From: CAZDRI01 sp964508055
Lineage (GTDB): Bacteria; Pseudomonadota; Gammaproteobacteria; PS1; Pseudothioglobaceae
Assembly: GCA_964508055.1 (NCBI GenBank)
Contig: CAZDRI010000004.1
Coordinates: 1 to 64,000 of the forward strand
DNA: 64,000 nt
Direction: 5' to 3'
The position numbers were made by a program, and so were the translations under genes. This document shows, one piece after another, positions 13,399 through 21,634 of this stretch (the first letter of the stretch is position 1; each line of letters begins with the position of its first letter). The notes under the pieces were generated by a model that saw only the letters and a list, made by a program, of their open reading frames with translations, was not told where the DNA came from and searched no databases.

Positions 13399-14757
13399 TT
13401 AAATTATTAAAGATGCTAAACCTAAAAAGGCTACAAAACCTATTATATCTGTGACTGTAGTCAAAATAACTCCCCCAGCCAAAGCTGGATCTATTTTTAA
13501 CCTTGTTAAAAATAAAGGCAATAATGCCCCTGATAAGGCTGCTATGATAAGGTTTACAACAATAGCAGCAGCTATAATATAACTTAATGTTAAATCATAA
13601 AACCATATATATGTTGCAAATGATATTACAATTGCCCAAATAACTCCATTTAAAGCACCAATAGCTATTTCTTTATTAAAAAGCCATTTTAAATTACTTT
13701 TATTTAGCCTTCCCAACGCTATACCTCTTGTTACTAAAATTAAAGTTTGACTACCAGCAATACCACCCATACTTGCAACTATTGGCATTAAAATAGCCAG
13801 CGCAATCATTTTTTCTAAAGTTTGAGAAAAAATATTTATAAAAAATACAGCAATAAACGCTGTAATTAAATTTACTCCTAACCAAATCGCCCTACTTTTT
13901 ATACTTTGTATTACAGGTTCAAAAATATCATCTTCTTCATCTAAACCAGCCATACTCATAACAGACCTTTCTGCCTGGTCACGAATCACATCAACAACAT
14001 CATCAATAGTAATCCTGCCAACTAATAGATTATTTTCATCTACCACAGGGGCAGAAATTAAATCACGATTTGTAAATAAATTAGCAACCTCATTAGCAGG
14101 TGTATCAGCAGATATCGGATTAATACTGTCAGAATTTATAAGTGGTTTAATATCATTTTGTGGTTCTTCAGTAAGAATTGAAGATATGTATATTGAGCCA
14201 ATAAATTTATAATTTCTGTCAACTACAAAAATTTGGTCAGTATCTGCTGGCATTTTTTTTAAAAGCCTTAAATATCTTAACACCGTATTTACTGTAACAT
14301 CGTCTCTTACAGTTATTATGTCTGTATTCATAAGACCACCAGCTGATTCTTCTGGATAAGAAAGAACCTTTTTTAGATGTTCTCTATGCTTTTTATCCAT
14401 TGACAATAACAAGTGATGTAAAGCTGTATCTGGTAGGTTTGGAATAATATCTGCTAAATCATCAGTCTCTAAACTTTCAGTAGCACTAACAATTTCCTCA
14501 GTATCCATTTCTTTAATTAACTGCTCTCTCACATCTTCAGTTAATTCATTTAAAACCTCTCCTTCAGTATCAACATCTATTACTTTCCATAAATTTTTAC
14601 GGTATTTATGAGGAATAGCTTCAATAAGATTCGCTATATCTCCATAATGTAAATCAGATAATTCTTTTTCTACTTCTTTACGGTTATTTGATTCTAAAAA
14701 ACTTATTAAATTTTCAAGTTTTTGTTCAAAATCTATGCTGTTATTAATGTCAGACAT
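13399..14757 (-). CDS. mgtE: Magnesium transporter MgtE
   Basis: Mg2+ channel of the inner membrane, 452 residues. Order: N-terminal acidic MgtE_N domain (about 1-130), CBS pair (about 135-255; MNTDIITVRDDVTVN and SAPVVDENNLLVGRITIDDVVDVI), connecting plug helix, and a five-helix membrane domain (about 285-452) containing the pore block MPIVASMGGIAGSQT. All parts of the canonical architecture are present, so Mg-gated function is expected. It follows hpf after 26 bases on the same strand and is probably co-transcribed. A convergent or downstream promoter signal was not seen. Confidence 0.95.
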   Translation of the reverse strand: MSDINNSIDFEQKLENLISFLESNNRKEVEKELSDLHYGDIANLIEAIPHKYRKNLWKVIDVDTEGEVLNELTEDVREQLIKEMDTEEIVSATESLETDDLADIIPNLPDTALHHLLLSMDKKHREHLKKVLSYPEESAGGLMNTDIITVRDDVTVNTVLRYLRLLKKMPADTDQIFVVDRNYKFIGSIYISSILTEEPQNDIKPLINSDSINPISADTPANEVANLFTNRDLISAPVVDENNLLVGRITIDDVVDVIRDQAERSVMSMAGLDEEDDIFEPVIQSIKSRAIWLGVNLITAFIAVFFINIFSQTLEKMIALAILMPIVASMGGIAGSQTLILVTRGIALGRLNKSNLKWLFNKEIAIGALNGVIWAIVISFATYIWFYDLTLSYIIAAAIVVNLIIAALSGALLPLFLTRLKIDPALAGGVILTTVTDIIGFVAFLGLASLII

Positions 14758-14783
14758 TATATTGCTTTGATGTTTAAATATTA

Positions 14784-15077
14784 TTAGTGTCTATGGTCTT
14801 GGATTTTTTCTTTGTGTTTTATTATTTGTTTGTCTAGTTTGTTAATAAGTCTATCTATAGATACATACATATCGCTACTTTTAACTTTAGCAAATAAATT
14901 AGCGCCACTTAAATGTATAGTAGCTTCAGCTTTTTGGACATTTTTACTGACTTCTAATATGACTTTTATATCAATAACATGATTGAAATGATGCTCAATT
15001 TTTACTAATTTGTCCTTAATATGATTTTTTATTGCATCTGTTATTTCTACATGATGTCCTGTTATATTTATTTGCAT
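14784..15077 (-). CDS. hpf: Ribosome hibernation promoting factor, short form (HPF/YfiA family)
   Basis: Small ribosome-binding protein that stabilises inactive 70S/100S ribosomes in slow growth. 97 residues, opening MQINITGHHVEITDAIKNHI, a typical start of short HPF, with conserved basic C-terminal residues (DRLINKLDKQIIKHKEK). There is no long-HPF C-terminal domain. A strong AGGAGG precedes the ATG. In many gammaproteobacteria hpf sits between rpoN and ptsN; here it precedes mgtE instead. The 159-base gap upstream is shared with a divergent small gene. Confidence 0.93.
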   Translation of the reverse strand: MQINITGHHVEITDAIKNHIKDKLVKIEHHFNHVIDIKVILEVSKNVQKAEATIHLSGANLFAKVKSSDMYVSIDRLINKLDKQIIKHKEKIQDHRH

Positions 15078-15236
15078 ACAATCCTCCTAATAGTTAAATT
15101 AATATAATAAATTTAAATTATTTTAAATTAGCATAATTATATTCTATTTTCACTAAGCAAAAAATAGCAAAGTTATTAATATTTAGTATATAATTTTATT
15201 CTTATATTGTTTTATTAACTATAAATTGGAGACAAA

Positions 15237-15440
15237 ATGAGTATGGATGATAAAGAAATAAACAAATTAGTAAATAAAAAAATTAAATTAGAAAATGGCT
15301 TTAAAAAATATAATGATGAAAATGGTTTTTCTTATCAAGATTGGTTAAATCCTCCAGAAGGTCATTTCTATATGAATTACAAAAAAGAATTAGAAGAAAT
15401 TGATAAAAAGTTAGCTCCTCCACTAACTTATCAGCATTAA
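15237..15440 (+). CDS. Small conserved-looking protein of unknown function
   Basis: Not recognised. 67 residues, acidic N-terminus (MSMDDKEINKLVNKK), two predicted helices separated by a loop with aromatic residues (FSYQDWLNPPEGHFYMNY), and a Pro-containing tail (KLAPPLTYQH). No signal peptide or membrane segment is visible, so probably cytoplasmic. It is a real gene on sequence grounds: GGAGA at good distance from the ATG, coding-like composition, and a strong intrinsic terminator 16 bases after the stop. It is divergent from hpf and ahead of argD, but the terminator separates it from argD. Confidence 0.7.
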   Translation: MSMDDKEINKLVNKKIKLENGFKKYNDENGFSYQDWLNPPEGHFYMNYKKELEEIDKKLAPPLTYQH

Positions 15441-15456
15441 TTATTAATATTAGTAA

Positions 15457-15486
15457 CGAAAAGCTCCTTTTCGGAGCTTTTTTTTA
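15457..15486 (+). terminator. Intrinsic terminator after the small gene
   Basis: Inverted repeat AAAAGCTCC / GGAGCTTTT (15459-15467 and 15473-15481) with a five-base loop, running into a T tract. This is one of the strongest hairpins in an otherwise AT-rich window. It ends the 15237-15440 transcript and insulates argD. Confidence 0.9.
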
Positions 15487-15501
15487 TTTTCTAAAATATA
15501 A

Positions 15502-16659
15502 ATGAATTTTTTAACAAATAACTACACACCACTTGATGTGAGCTTTTATAAAGGAAAAGGCTTATATCTTTATGATAAAAATAATAATAAATATTTAGAT
15601 GCCCTATCAGGTGTTGGTGTTAATAGTTTAGGGCACTCTCACTCTAAAATTGTAAAATCTATCAAAAAACAAGCTAGTAAATTAATTCATACATCTAATT
15701 GGTATCACATAGAACATCAAGAAAAATTAGCTAAAAAACTTTGTGATTTAGCTAATATGGATAAAGTATTTTTTGCAAACTCTGGTGCTGAAGCTAATGA
15801 GGCTGCAATAAAATTATCAAGACTCTATGCTCATAAAAAAAACATCTCTAATCCTATAATCATTACTGTTAATAAAAGCTTTCATGGCAGAACTATGGCA
15901 ACTTTATCAGCAACTGGAAATCCAAAAATTCAAAATGGATTTGCACCGCTATTACCAGGGTTTATTAATGTAAATTACAATAATATTGCAGATATAAAAA
16001 ACTTAGAAAACAATAAAAACATAGTAGCAATAATGTTGGAGCCTATATTAGGTGAATCAGGTGTTATTATCCCTGATGATGATTATTTAAATGAAATTAG
16101 AAAAATATGCGATAAAAATTCATGGCTGATGATATTAGACGAAATTCAAACTGGAATTGGAAGAACTGGGAAAATGTTTGCTCATCAATACAATAACATA
16201 ACTCCTGATATTATGACTTTAGCCAAAGGTTTGGCTAACGGTGTGCCAATTGGTGCCTGTATAGCAAGAGGAATAGCTGCTGATTTTTTTAGCCCTGGAA
16301 GTCATGGCTCAACTTTTGGAGGAAATCCACTAGCAACTAAGACAGCATTAAAAGTTTTAAAAATAATAAAAAAAGAAAACATATTAGCTAATTGTCAAAA
16401 ATATAGCGATTATTTATTAAAAGAATTTCAAGATAAACTAAAAGATATTAATTATATTAAAGAAATAAGAGTTAAAGGTTTAATGATAGGAATAGAGTTG
16501 GAAAAACCATGCACAAATTTATTGCAACAAGCCTTGAGAGATAAAATACTTATTAATATAACTAATAATACAATTAGATTATTACCTCCTCTTATAATTA
16601 CTAAAGTAGAAGCTGATATTATTGTGAAAAAAATTGTTAATTTGATTAAAAAACTATGA
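15502..16659 (+). CDS. argD: Acetylornithine/succinylornithine aminotransferase
   Basis: PLP enzyme of arginine synthesis (N-acetylornithine transamination); ArgD often also serves lysine synthesis. 385 residues, class III aminotransferase. The PLP lysine is Lys242 in LAKGLANGVPIG. Also seen are FFANSGAEANEAAIK, the ILDEIQTGIGRTG block with the PLP-binding Asp, and HGSTFGGNPLA. It starts 15 bases after a terminator, so a promoter must lie in or before the terminator. No clear Shine-Dalgarno is visible. It overlaps argF by four bases. Confidence 0.95.
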   Translation: MNFLTNNYTPLDVSFYKGKGLYLYDKNNNKYLDALSGVGVNSLGHSHSKIVKSIKKQASKLIHTSNWYHIEHQEKLAKKLCDLANMDKVFFANSGAEANEAAIKLSRLYAHKKNISNPIIITVNKSFHGRTMATLSATGNPKIQNGFAPLLPGFINVNYNNIADIKNLENNKNIVAIMLEPILGESGVIIPDDDYLNEIRKICDKNSWLMILDEIQTGIGRTGKMFAHQYNNITPDIMTLAKGLANGVPIGACIARGIAADFFSPGSHGSTFGGNPLATKTALKVLKIIKKENILANCQKYSDYLLKEFQDKLKDINYIKEIRVKGLMIGIELEKPCTNLLQQALRDKILINITNNTIRLLPPLIITKVEADIIVKKIVNLIKKL

Positions 16660-17612
16660 ACATTAAACATTTTGTAAACTTAGATGATTTAAGTATTGAT
16701 GATTTAAATAAAATTATTGATAATGCTATGTCGCTTAAAAAATCATACCAGTCTAGGGATGTGAATAATCAACTACAAAATAAAACTTTAGCAATGATTT
16801 TTGATAAGTCCTCTACTAGGACTAGGGTATCTTTTGAAGCTGGGATGACTCAATTAGGAGGTCATGCTATATTTTTATCTTATCGTGATATTCAGCTAGG
16901 TAGAGGGGAAACAATAGAAGATTCTGCTAAAGTTATAAGTTCTATGACTGATGTAATTCTACTTAGAATATCTGACCATAATGATATTGAAAGTTTTGCA
17001 AGACACTCTTATAAGCCAGTAATTAACGCTTTGTCTGATAAATCACATCCTTGTCAAATGCTTGGGGATATTATGACTTATAATGAAATAATGGGTGATA
17101 TTAAAGGTAAAACTGTAACTTGGATAGGTGATAGCAATAATATGTGTCAAACTTATATTGAGGCAAGCAAAGTATTTAACTTTAAATTAAACATATCTAC
17201 TCCAAAAAATTACAAGCCAAAACAAGAATATTTTGATAAATATAAAAACACAATTGAATATTTTGCAAATCCTAAAGACGCTGCAAAAAACTCTGATTTA
17301 ATTGTTACTGATGTATGGCAAAGTATGGAAAAAACTCTTGCAACTAGTATTGATAGTCAAGCTAATAAAAACAAAGAAATATCTTCAGCAATTGAAAGCG
17401 ATAAAAACCCATTTAAGGGTTTTAAAGTTGATAATAAAATTATGTCTTATGCTAAACCAAAAGCCCTTTTTATGCACTGCTTACCTGCATATCGTGGCAA
17501 AGAAGTTGATAGTGAAGTAATTGATGGTAAACAAAGTGTTGTTTTTCAAGAAGCAGAAAACAGACTTCATATCCAAAAATCTATATTACTATTTTTATTA
17601 AATAAAATATAA
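16656..17612 (+). CDS. argF: Ornithine carbamoyltransferase
   Basis: Forms citrulline from ornithine and carbamoyl phosphate. 318 residues. The carbamoyl-phosphate loop SSTRTR lies at residues 52-57, HPCQMLGD carries the transition-state His, and HCLPAYRG carries the catalytic Cys. The ornithine loop and long linker fit the anabolic, trimeric type. Its ATG overlaps the argD stop (ATGA), and the next gene's ATG follows its TAA directly, so argD, argF and the DUF599 gene form one translationally coupled unit. Confidence 0.96.
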   Translation: MNIKHFVNLDDLSIDDLNKIIDNAMSLKKSYQSRDVNNQLQNKTLAMIFDKSSTRTRVSFEAGMTQLGGHAIFLSYRDIQLGRGETIEDSAKVISSMTDVILLRISDHNDIESFARHSYKPVINALSDKSHPCQMLGDIMTYNEIMGDIKGKTVTWIGDSNNMCQTYIEASKVFNFKLNISTPKNYKPKQEYFDKYKNTIEYFANPKDAAKNSDLIVTDVWQSMEKTLATSIDSQANKNKEISSAIESDKNPFKGFKVDNKIMSYAKPKALFMHCLPAYRGKEVDSEVIDGKQSVVFQEAENRLHIQKSILLFLLNKI

Positions 17613-18329
17613 ATGGCTAATTTTTCAAATTTAGATTATATAGCTATTTTAAACTTTATTTTTATTTGGTTTTTCTACGCTGCTTATGCTAGAAAAATGT
17701 CTGAAAAAAGAAATTCTTTAATGCAAATTACTAAAAGTCTGCGCCTTCATTGGATACTTAAGTCAGTTCAAAATGATTCAACTAATCGTATTGTAGATAT
17801 TCAGTTAATGAACCTTTTACAAAGAGGGGTTACTTTTTTTATTTCTACTACAATATTTATAATTGCTGGTTTTATTGCTGTATTAGGATCAGGTGATATT
17901 ATAGTAATTCTTCTTAGTCAACTGCCATATAGTGCTAATAATATATCTACTACTTGGACAATTAAAATTATTATGATAATTATTATTTTTGTAGTTGCCT
18001 TTTTTCGCCTCACTTGGTCTTTAAGGCAAAATCACTATGGTGCTATAGCAATGGTGGGTGCCCCTCAATGTAAATCAGAAAAAAAAGAGGAAAAATACAT
18101 CTTAGCTAATAAAGTAGGCAGTTTAATAACCTCTAGTGGCGATAATTTTAATAATGCTATTCGCATTTATTACTATAGTTTAGCATCGCTTACTTGGTTA
18201 TTTCATCCTGTTGTTTTTATTTTTACTACAATGTTAGTTATGTTAATTTTATACAGAAGAGAATTTTTATCACGAGCATTAGAAAATCTAACTGATGTAA
18301 ATAATACTTATAATAGTCATTCTCAATAA
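17613..18329 (+). CDS. DUF599 family inner-membrane protein
   Basis: 238-residue membrane protein resembling the DUF599 family (PF04654). About four membrane helices are visible: residues 8-24, 72-100, 118-138 and 190-212. There is a conserved Arg/Gln loop (LRQNHYGAIAMVGA). The family has no established function. It begins immediately after the argF stop codon, so it is translated with the arginine genes; whether this reflects a functional link is unknown. It ends facing a convergent gene. Confidence 0.75.
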   Translation: MANFSNLDYIAILNFIFIWFFYAAYARKMSEKRNSLMQITKSLRLHWILKSVQNDSTNRIVDIQLMNLLQRGVTFFISTTIFIIAGFIAVLGSGDIIVILLSQLPYSANNISTTWTIKIIMIIIIFVVAFFRLTWSLRQNHYGAIAMVGAPQCKSEKKEEKYILANKVGSLITSSGDNFNNAIRIYYYSLASLTWLFHPVVFIFTTMLVMLILYRREFLSRALENLTDVNNTYNSHSQ

Positions 18330-18471
18330 CTTTAATAAAGCTGCTTATAAACTGTGTTTAGTCCAAAAACATATTGCATTGGTATCTTAAATATTAGTGT
18401 AAATTACAATGTAATTTTAGACTTTTAAATAAAGGTTGGCGACTAGTTGGATTTGGTTTATACAGGTTTGA

Positions 18472-19074
18472 TTAGCTAAAATTCTCTAACCAAAATATAG
18501 TAAAGACAAATAAAAAAACAATAAATTCCAAAACTGTAACAATAATTATCATTTTTGTTATTCTCCGACTTGATGGTTTCATGGGTTGCCATACTTTAGC
18601 CATATACCATTGCCAAAGAGGAATTTTTGCATAGCGTTTCCAAGCATAACAATATTTAAATATATCATTAGCCCAAGTATTAAGACTTTTATCAACTTCA
18701 TTTAGGCGTTGTTGTTTTTTACTATTTGCTAATTTTCCATAGTCATCTACAATTTTTAAAATACTATTACCTTCATCTACTGCTTTAACTTCAATGATAG
18801 TAATAAGTTTTATACCGCTCTTGTAATTTATGATTGTTTTGTTATTTTTCTTTTCAATAGTAATGCTATTACTAAAAATTTGATTGTTACTAAGGTTTTT
18901 GCCTTTTATAGTATAAGTATTTTTTGCTGTCTTTTGCCAATGTTTAAATTCCATTAGAGAATTAATTCTATATAAACGCTCTAAATCTTTTATGAATTTT
19001 TTTAGCCATTTTATATTAAAAGGAATTTTTATCTCTACCCAAGCTATATCTTGGGAATTATGATTTTTATTCAT
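18472..19074 (-). CDS. Unknown protein with C-terminal membrane anchor
   Basis: Not recognised. 200 residues. The first 100 or so look like a mixed alpha/beta soluble domain with alternating strands (TYTIKGKNLSNNQIF, SITIEKKNNKTIINYKSG), which could be a SRPBCC-like fold. A Trp-rich stretch (KIPLWQWYMAKVWQP) precedes a single strong membrane helix near the C-terminus (about 173-195). It overlaps the universal stress gene by four bases, so the two are co-translated. No catalytic motif is visible. Confidence 0.6.
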   Translation of the reverse strand: MNKNHNSQDIAWVEIKIPFNIKWLKKFIKDLERLYRINSLMEFKHWQKTAKNTYTIKGKNLSNNQIFSNSITIEKKNNKTIINYKSGIKLITIIEVKAVDEGNSILKIVDDYGKLANSKKQQRLNEVDKSLNTWANDIFKYCYAWKRYAKIPLWQWYMAKVWQPMKPSSRRITKMIIIVTVLEFIVFLFVFTIFWLENFS

Positions 19075-19538
19075 TTTTTTGGAAATGGAATTATCATTAA
19101 TTTGGTTGTTAATTCTTTAGTGAGAATATTCAAATTTATATGCGAATTATAACCAGCTATGCCTTTAGGACGAGGCGAGCCAATTATTACTAGGTTATAT
19201 TTATTTTTTTGAATAGCATTAATTAAGCAATGTGTTGGTTTGCCTAGTTTAATATGATAGGTGTATTCAATATTATATAATTTAACATTTTTTTTAAAGC
19301 GACTAATTTCGTCAAAAACATCATTTAGTAGTTGATTTTCAACATAATTTCCAAAACGATATTGTGTAATTGCATTATTAAGCCAATCGTCTCCCATCAT
19401 ACCTTTCCAAAAATCAGGTATCACAATTAAATGGTCTATGGATGAATTATTAATCTTAGCAATTTCTAAGGAAGCTTTTTCTGCAGCCCTAGCCCCGATA
19501 GTGCCGTGGCTAGCCAATAAAATTTTTTCAATCTTCAT
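19071..19538 (-). CDS. Universal stress protein family (UspA fold)
   Basis: 155-residue UspA-type protein. It has the N-terminal strand KILLASHGTIGARAAEKASLEIA and the C-terminal nucleotide-loop-like IIGSPRPKGIAGYNSHINLNIL, a form of the G-2x-G-9x-G-S/T motif that is partly degenerate, so ATP binding is uncertain. It probably helps a stress or metabolic response. A long hairpin (19546-19591) lies directly upstream of its start, and it overlaps the next membrane gene by four bases. Confidence 0.75.
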   Translation of the reverse strand: MKIEKILLASHGTIGARAAEKASLEIAKINNSSIDHLIVIPDFWKGMMGDDWLNNAITQYRFGNYVENQLLNDVFDEISRFKKNVKLYNIEYTYHIKLGKPTHCLINAIQKNKYNLVIIGSPRPKGIAGYNSHINLNILTKELTTKLMIIPFPKK

Positions 19539-19545
19539 ATATAAA

Positions 19546-19591
19546 TAGACCCGATAAGTTAGGATATGAATATACTAACTTATCAGGTCTA
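19546..19591 (-). promoter_or_regulatory. Long imperfect hairpin between the small membrane gene and usp
   Basis: Arms at 19546-19562 and 19575-19591 pair over 17 positions with one C/A mismatch, enclosing a 12-base loop. On the minus strand the hairpin is followed by TATTTATAT, then the usp start codon 7 bases downstream of the arm. It could be a partial terminator, an mRNA-processing or stability element, or a translational control hairpin for usp. The structure is plain; its role is inferred. Confidence 0.6.
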
Positions 19592-19604
19592 TATTTAATT
19601 TTGA

Positions 19605-19769
19605 TTATATTAAAAAGTAAATGCCACCTGCAATTGCCAGTGAAAATAACAAAGCTATGAAATCTTCAGCTCTATCACTGTGAAAAATTGATAAAGCAGA
19701 ACCACGATGGAATTCAGCACCAGCTTCTTTTTGCAAATCAATATCTTGAGAGTTGTTATCTTTACTCAT
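19605..19769 (-). CDS. Small single-pass membrane protein (54 residues) downstream of yeiH
   Basis: 54 residues. The soluble N-terminus (MSKDNNSQDIDLQKEAGAEF) is followed by a short basic/polar stretch (HRGSALSIFHSDRAED), then a hydrophobic helix to the C-terminus (FIALLFSLAIAGGIYFLI). AGGAGA lies five bases before the ATG, and the gene starts only 11 bases after the yeiH stop, so it is almost certainly translated with it. Not recognised as a named family. Inference: an accessory subunit or assembly partner of the YeiH transporter. Confidence 0.75.
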   Translation of the reverse strand: MSKDNNSQDIDLQKEAGAEFHRGSALSIFHSDRAEDFIALLFSLAIAGGIYFLI

Positions 19770-19780
19770 AATTTTCTCCT

Positions 19781-21352
19781 TTAAATAGTCTCATGAACAA
19801 ATAATAGAATTACTACCAATGATAATACTGCTTTAATTGTTCCTACAATTCCGCCAATTACCAAAGGTTGCCCTCCAGCTTGTTTGATTGAAGCAATTGT
19901 AATTTGCATTCCTAATCCTGTTAAACCAAAAGCAAATAAAAGAGTAATCCATTGTCTAAAAGATTTGATTTTTTTAGCAGTATGTCTAACAGCTTTATGA
20001 GCGCCTTTTAAGATTTTATTACTAGCTTTAGATAAAATATTAGCGTTAATAATACCTCGGATAACAGCATCATTTTCAATTGTTGTAATTTTCTTATTTT
20101 TTATTAAACTTGCTAATGCTGCTTTTCTATCTGCTATTTGAATTTTATTTGCTTCACTAGTTAATGTAGCTATTTGCTTAGCTTTTAACATTTTAGATGC
20201 TTTTATATTACTATCAAAGTATTTACCTTTGTAGTGATTAGCAGGAGCAAAAACTCCAGTTGAAGATAAAGCAAACATTAAAATAAAGCCTAAGACAAAA
20301 ACTGGGAATTTTTCAAAAACTACTCTACCAACATTTAATTGTTGATTACTAGCAGAAGTGCCATCTCCTTCTCTCTTAATAAACCATACTGCTAACCATA
20401 ATACAATAATTGGTAAAAATAATACTCTAGTAATATTAAAAATCTCAGCCACTTTAAGTGTTTCAATCCCATCTGGTTGATAAGCCAAAGCAGCACCCGC
20501 TACTTGTGCAGAATTTAAAATGCCTGTACCTGCCCAAGCACCAAATTGTACATGTCCTAAATTAAGAATATTACCAATAACTGGAAATAAGAACATACAG
20601 CCTACGCCCCACAATAAAATAGTTCCAATGGTATAAGCAATTTCTACAGATTTAGCCTTCACAACAGGGGCAGCTGCTACAGTTGCAGATACACCACAAA
20701 CTCCCATTCCAGCAGATAGGACTCCAGTCATAGAGTTAGAAACTTTGCGTATTCTTCCAAATAAAAGAACTAAGCCTACTGAGCCTAATACAAATACACC
20801 AACCATAACTACTGACAACTTACCAAGTTGTTGCAATTCTGCTAAGCTATATAATGCTCCTAATAAAATAACACCTGTTTTTAGACCTAATCTTGATAAC
20901 CTAACACCATTTTTTGCCCATTCTGGAATTTTAAAAACATTAACAACTAAAATCCCAGCTATAATGCCTAACACGACATAATTAAGACCTAAGACTTGAT
21001 GTAAATACTTTGCACCCATAACAGGACCAATAGACTTGCTTAAAACAGCAACTAAAGGTGCTATATACCAACGAATAGACATGGCTAATAATAAAATAAA
21101 CAATGCACCTGAAACAGTTGACATATAGTAATCAAAGTTTCCCTCTTCATGCTTTCCAACTAAGTGCCAAATGCCTACTAAAACACCAATGATGCCAAAT
21201 GTGTACCCCATTCCTATCATTTCACCAACATATTTTTTACCGCTTACAAATTTTATCATTCCATCTAAAAAACTAAAATCAGTTAATAAACCAATCAATA
21301 GAAAAACAACACCTATTAGCAATAAAGCTGGATGTTTTTTTGTATATACCAT
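19781..21352 (-). CDS. YeiH family putative sulfate/anion exporter with large hydrophilic insert
   Basis: Inner-membrane transporter of the Cons_hypoth698 family (PF03601, YeiH; often annotated putative sulfate exporter), with about ten hydrophobic helices. The start at 21352 is chosen because AGGAGG lies six bases upstream. An upstream ATG adding 38 residues would give a Cys-rich tail with no Shine-Dalgarno. At 523 residues it is much longer than typical YeiH (about 350). A charged Lys/Ala-rich segment of about 96 residues (about 372-467) separates the last helices, and the N-terminus has extra helices. Conserved family blocks include GMGVCGVSATVAAAPVVKA. The transported substrate is unproven. 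Confidence 0.8.
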   Translation of the reverse strand: MVYTKKHPALLLIGVVFLLIGLLTDFSFLDGMIKFVSGKKYVGEMIGMGYTFGIIGVLVGIWHLVGKHEEGNFDYYMSTVSGALFILLLAMSIRWYIAPLVAVLSKSIGPVMGAKYLHQVLGLNYVVLGIIAGILVVNVFKIPEWAKNGVRLSRLGLKTGVILLGALYSLAELQQLGKLSVVMVGVFVLGSVGLVLLFGRIRKVSNSMTGVLSAGMGVCGVSATVAAAPVVKAKSVEIAYTIGTILLWGVGCMFLFPVIGNILNLGHVQFGAWAGTGILNSAQVAGAALAYQPDGIETLKVAEIFNITRVLFLPIIVLWLAVWFIKREGDGTSASNQQLNVGRVVFEKFPVFVLGFILMFALSSTGVFAPANHYKGKYFDSNIKASKMLKAKQIATLTSEANKIQIADRKAALASLIKNKKITTIENDAVIRGIINANILSKASNKILKGAHKAVRHTAKKIKSFRQWITLLFAFGLTGLGMQITIASIKQAGGQPLVIGGIVGTIKAVLSLVVILLFVHETI

Positions 21353-21363
21353 ATTTCCTCCTA

Positions 21364-21408
21364 TTTTTGATAAATGGGCACAATTATAACATTTTTTTTT
21401 GATAAATG
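21364..21408 (-). promoter_or_regulatory. Extended -10 promoter of yeiH with a flanking direct repeat
   Basis: On the minus strand TGTTATAAT (21383-21391) is a perfect extended -10; no good -35 is present. It is flanked by two identical 13-base copies of CATTTATCAAAAA at 21396-21408 and 21364-21376, 32 bases apart, about three helical turns. This spacing suits a dimeric or cooperative regulator, which is inference. AGGAGG and the yeiH start follow. Confidence 0.5.
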
Positions 21409-21634
21409 TGTTTAAGTTAAAATGCAAGAGATATATTGCAATTTTCTTTATAAATTGTGTATTCAAACAGATGATTTTTAATCTAATGAATAATTATAAA
21501 ATTAAATGCCTAAATGTACTTATGCAAAAATAGTTTTATAAAAATAAGTAATAAAATTTGATTTAATAGCAAAATATTTTATATAAAAGAAAGATTGTTA
21601 GTTTAAAACAAATGTTGAAAAAATAACTGAATTT

